Source of the DNA: UCB3 sp964415605
GTDB lineage: Bacteria; Chloroflexota; Anaerolineae; Epilineales; Epilineaceae
DNA length: 5,031 nt
Direction of reading: 5' to 3'
Assembly (NCBI GenBank): GCA_964415605.1
Contig: CAYQBA010000261.1
Location: forward strand, 1 to 5,031
Positions 4,537 to 5,031 of the stretch are shown piece by piece (within the stretch, counting starts at the first letter, position 1; the number at the start of each line of letters is the position of its first letter). The notes under the pieces are model-generated. The model had not been told where the DNA came from. It saw only the letters and a program-made list of their open reading frames with translations, and made no database searches. The position numbers and the translations under genes were made by a program.

Positions 4537-5031
4537 TCAGGCGCCGTCGTCAGGCTGGACGCCGGCGATGCGCGCGCCAAGCGCGTCGATGGCGTGCCGG
4601 ACCACGGGGTCCGCCTTCGCCTGGTCCGATTTGTTCCGCGGCCGCGACGCCTGCTCCTCGCTCGACGACGCCACCAGGATGCACCGGACATCCGGCCGCG
4701 CGCCCAACAGGGGCTCGAGCGCGGCGGCGACCAGCGACTTGCGCTCCGGCGCTGACATCCGACGGCAGTGGAAGTCGAAGTGGAACCCCACCGTCACCGA
4801 GGTCGCGTCCGCCGCCACGGGGCGCGCGTCCTTGAGCATGACCGACGTGTTGCGGTCGCGCCGCTCGACGGCCGCGACGAGATCGCGCCAGCAGGCCTCG
4901 ACCCGGGCGAGGGTGATCTCGCCGCCGGCGGCAGCGGTCGGGGCGGCTCCGGCGGGAGCTGGCGCCGCCGCGGGCGCCCCCGCCCCGACGCCGACGGCGT
5001 CTCCGGGGATCATCGCTGGCGGCGTCGGCCG
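4537..5031 (-). CDS. dnaX: DNA polymerase III subunit gamma/tau, C-terminal part (5' end outside window)
   Basis: Only the last 164 codons lie in the window. The frame is open to the edge, so the ATG at 5013 is internal rather than the start. The first 30-odd residues are a Pro/Ala/Gly linker, followed by a compact C-terminal domain (ITLARVEACWRDLVAAVE..., ...LKDARPVAADATSVTVGFHFDFHCRRM..., ...PDVRCILVASS...). This is the pattern of the DnaX C-terminal domain, with a Trp-containing first helix, a 'DARPV' strand and an F-x-F/Y-x-x-H strand. The protein loads the sliding clamp and organises the replisome; its ATPase domain would be upstream. The identification rests on the domain pattern and on the conserved order with ybaB and recR immediately downstream. 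A charged tail (EEQASRPRNKSDQAK) precedes the end. Confidence 0.86.
   Translation of the reverse strand, partial: RPTPPAMIPGDAVGVGAGAPAAAPAPAGAAPTAAAGGEITLARVEACWRDLVAAVERRDRNTSVMLKDARPVAADATSVTVGFHFDFHCRRMSAPERKSLVAAALEPLLGARPDVRCILVASSSEEQASRPRNKSDQAKADPVVRHAIDALGARIAGVQPDDGA

Overview
The window is very GC-rich, about 70-75% by eye. It holds six protein-coding genes, two of them cut by the window edges, and no RNA gene, insertion sequence, CRISPR array or phage gene that I can support. The right half is the conserved bacterial cluster dnaX - ybaB - recR on the minus strand, so this is a bacterial chromosome. The phylum cannot be fixed from the sequence alone. High GC, a short C-terminal DnaX domain behind a Pro/Ala linker, and a TrmB with a long C-terminal extension are compatible with a high-GC Chloroflexota-like or other deep-branching lineage, but that is an impression only.

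Layout, left to right. Positions 2-1585 (+) encode most of a type-B carboxylesterase (para-nitrobenzyl esterase family) with an intact Ser-Glu-His triad. Its 5' end appears to lie outside the window. Positions 1586-1871 are a non-coding convergent gap with a 14-bp-stem hairpin, a purine/pyrimidine tract, a -10-like box on the minus strand and a 14-bp palindrome. Positions 1872-2804 (-) encode a TrmB-family tRNA (guanine-N7) methyltransferase with substitutions at two conserved active-site positions and a C-terminal extension of about 110 residues. Positions 2805-2944 are a divergent promoter region. Positions 2945-3325 (+) encode a small LuxR/GerE-type helix-turn-helix protein. It converges with recR (3340-3951, -) over only 14 bp that share a hairpin. 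Then come ybaB (4024-4383, -) and the 3' end of dnaX (4537-5031, -).

How the genes relate. DnaX is the clamp-loader subunit of DNA polymerase III. YbaB/EbfC is a small nucleoid-associated DNA-binding protein. RecR is the toroidal clamp of RecFOR recombinational repair. The three are co-oriented and probably share transcripts, although the dnaX-ybaB gap is long (153 nt), palindromic near dnaX and strikingly C-rich and G-poor near ybaB, so the two parts may be expressed unequally. The HTH gene and trmB diverge from a 140-bp region. That region has a good sigma70-like promoter for trmB, apparently giving a nearly leaderless mRNA, and a tandem 11-bp-period direct repeat. The esterase uses codons differently from its neighbours and has no functional link to them that I can see.

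I see no clear new multi-gene system. The points most worth a second look are the altered catalytic motif of the TrmB protein, the operator-like divergent region with its one-domain regulator, the possible small RNA between esterase and trmB, and the G-poor leader before ybaB.
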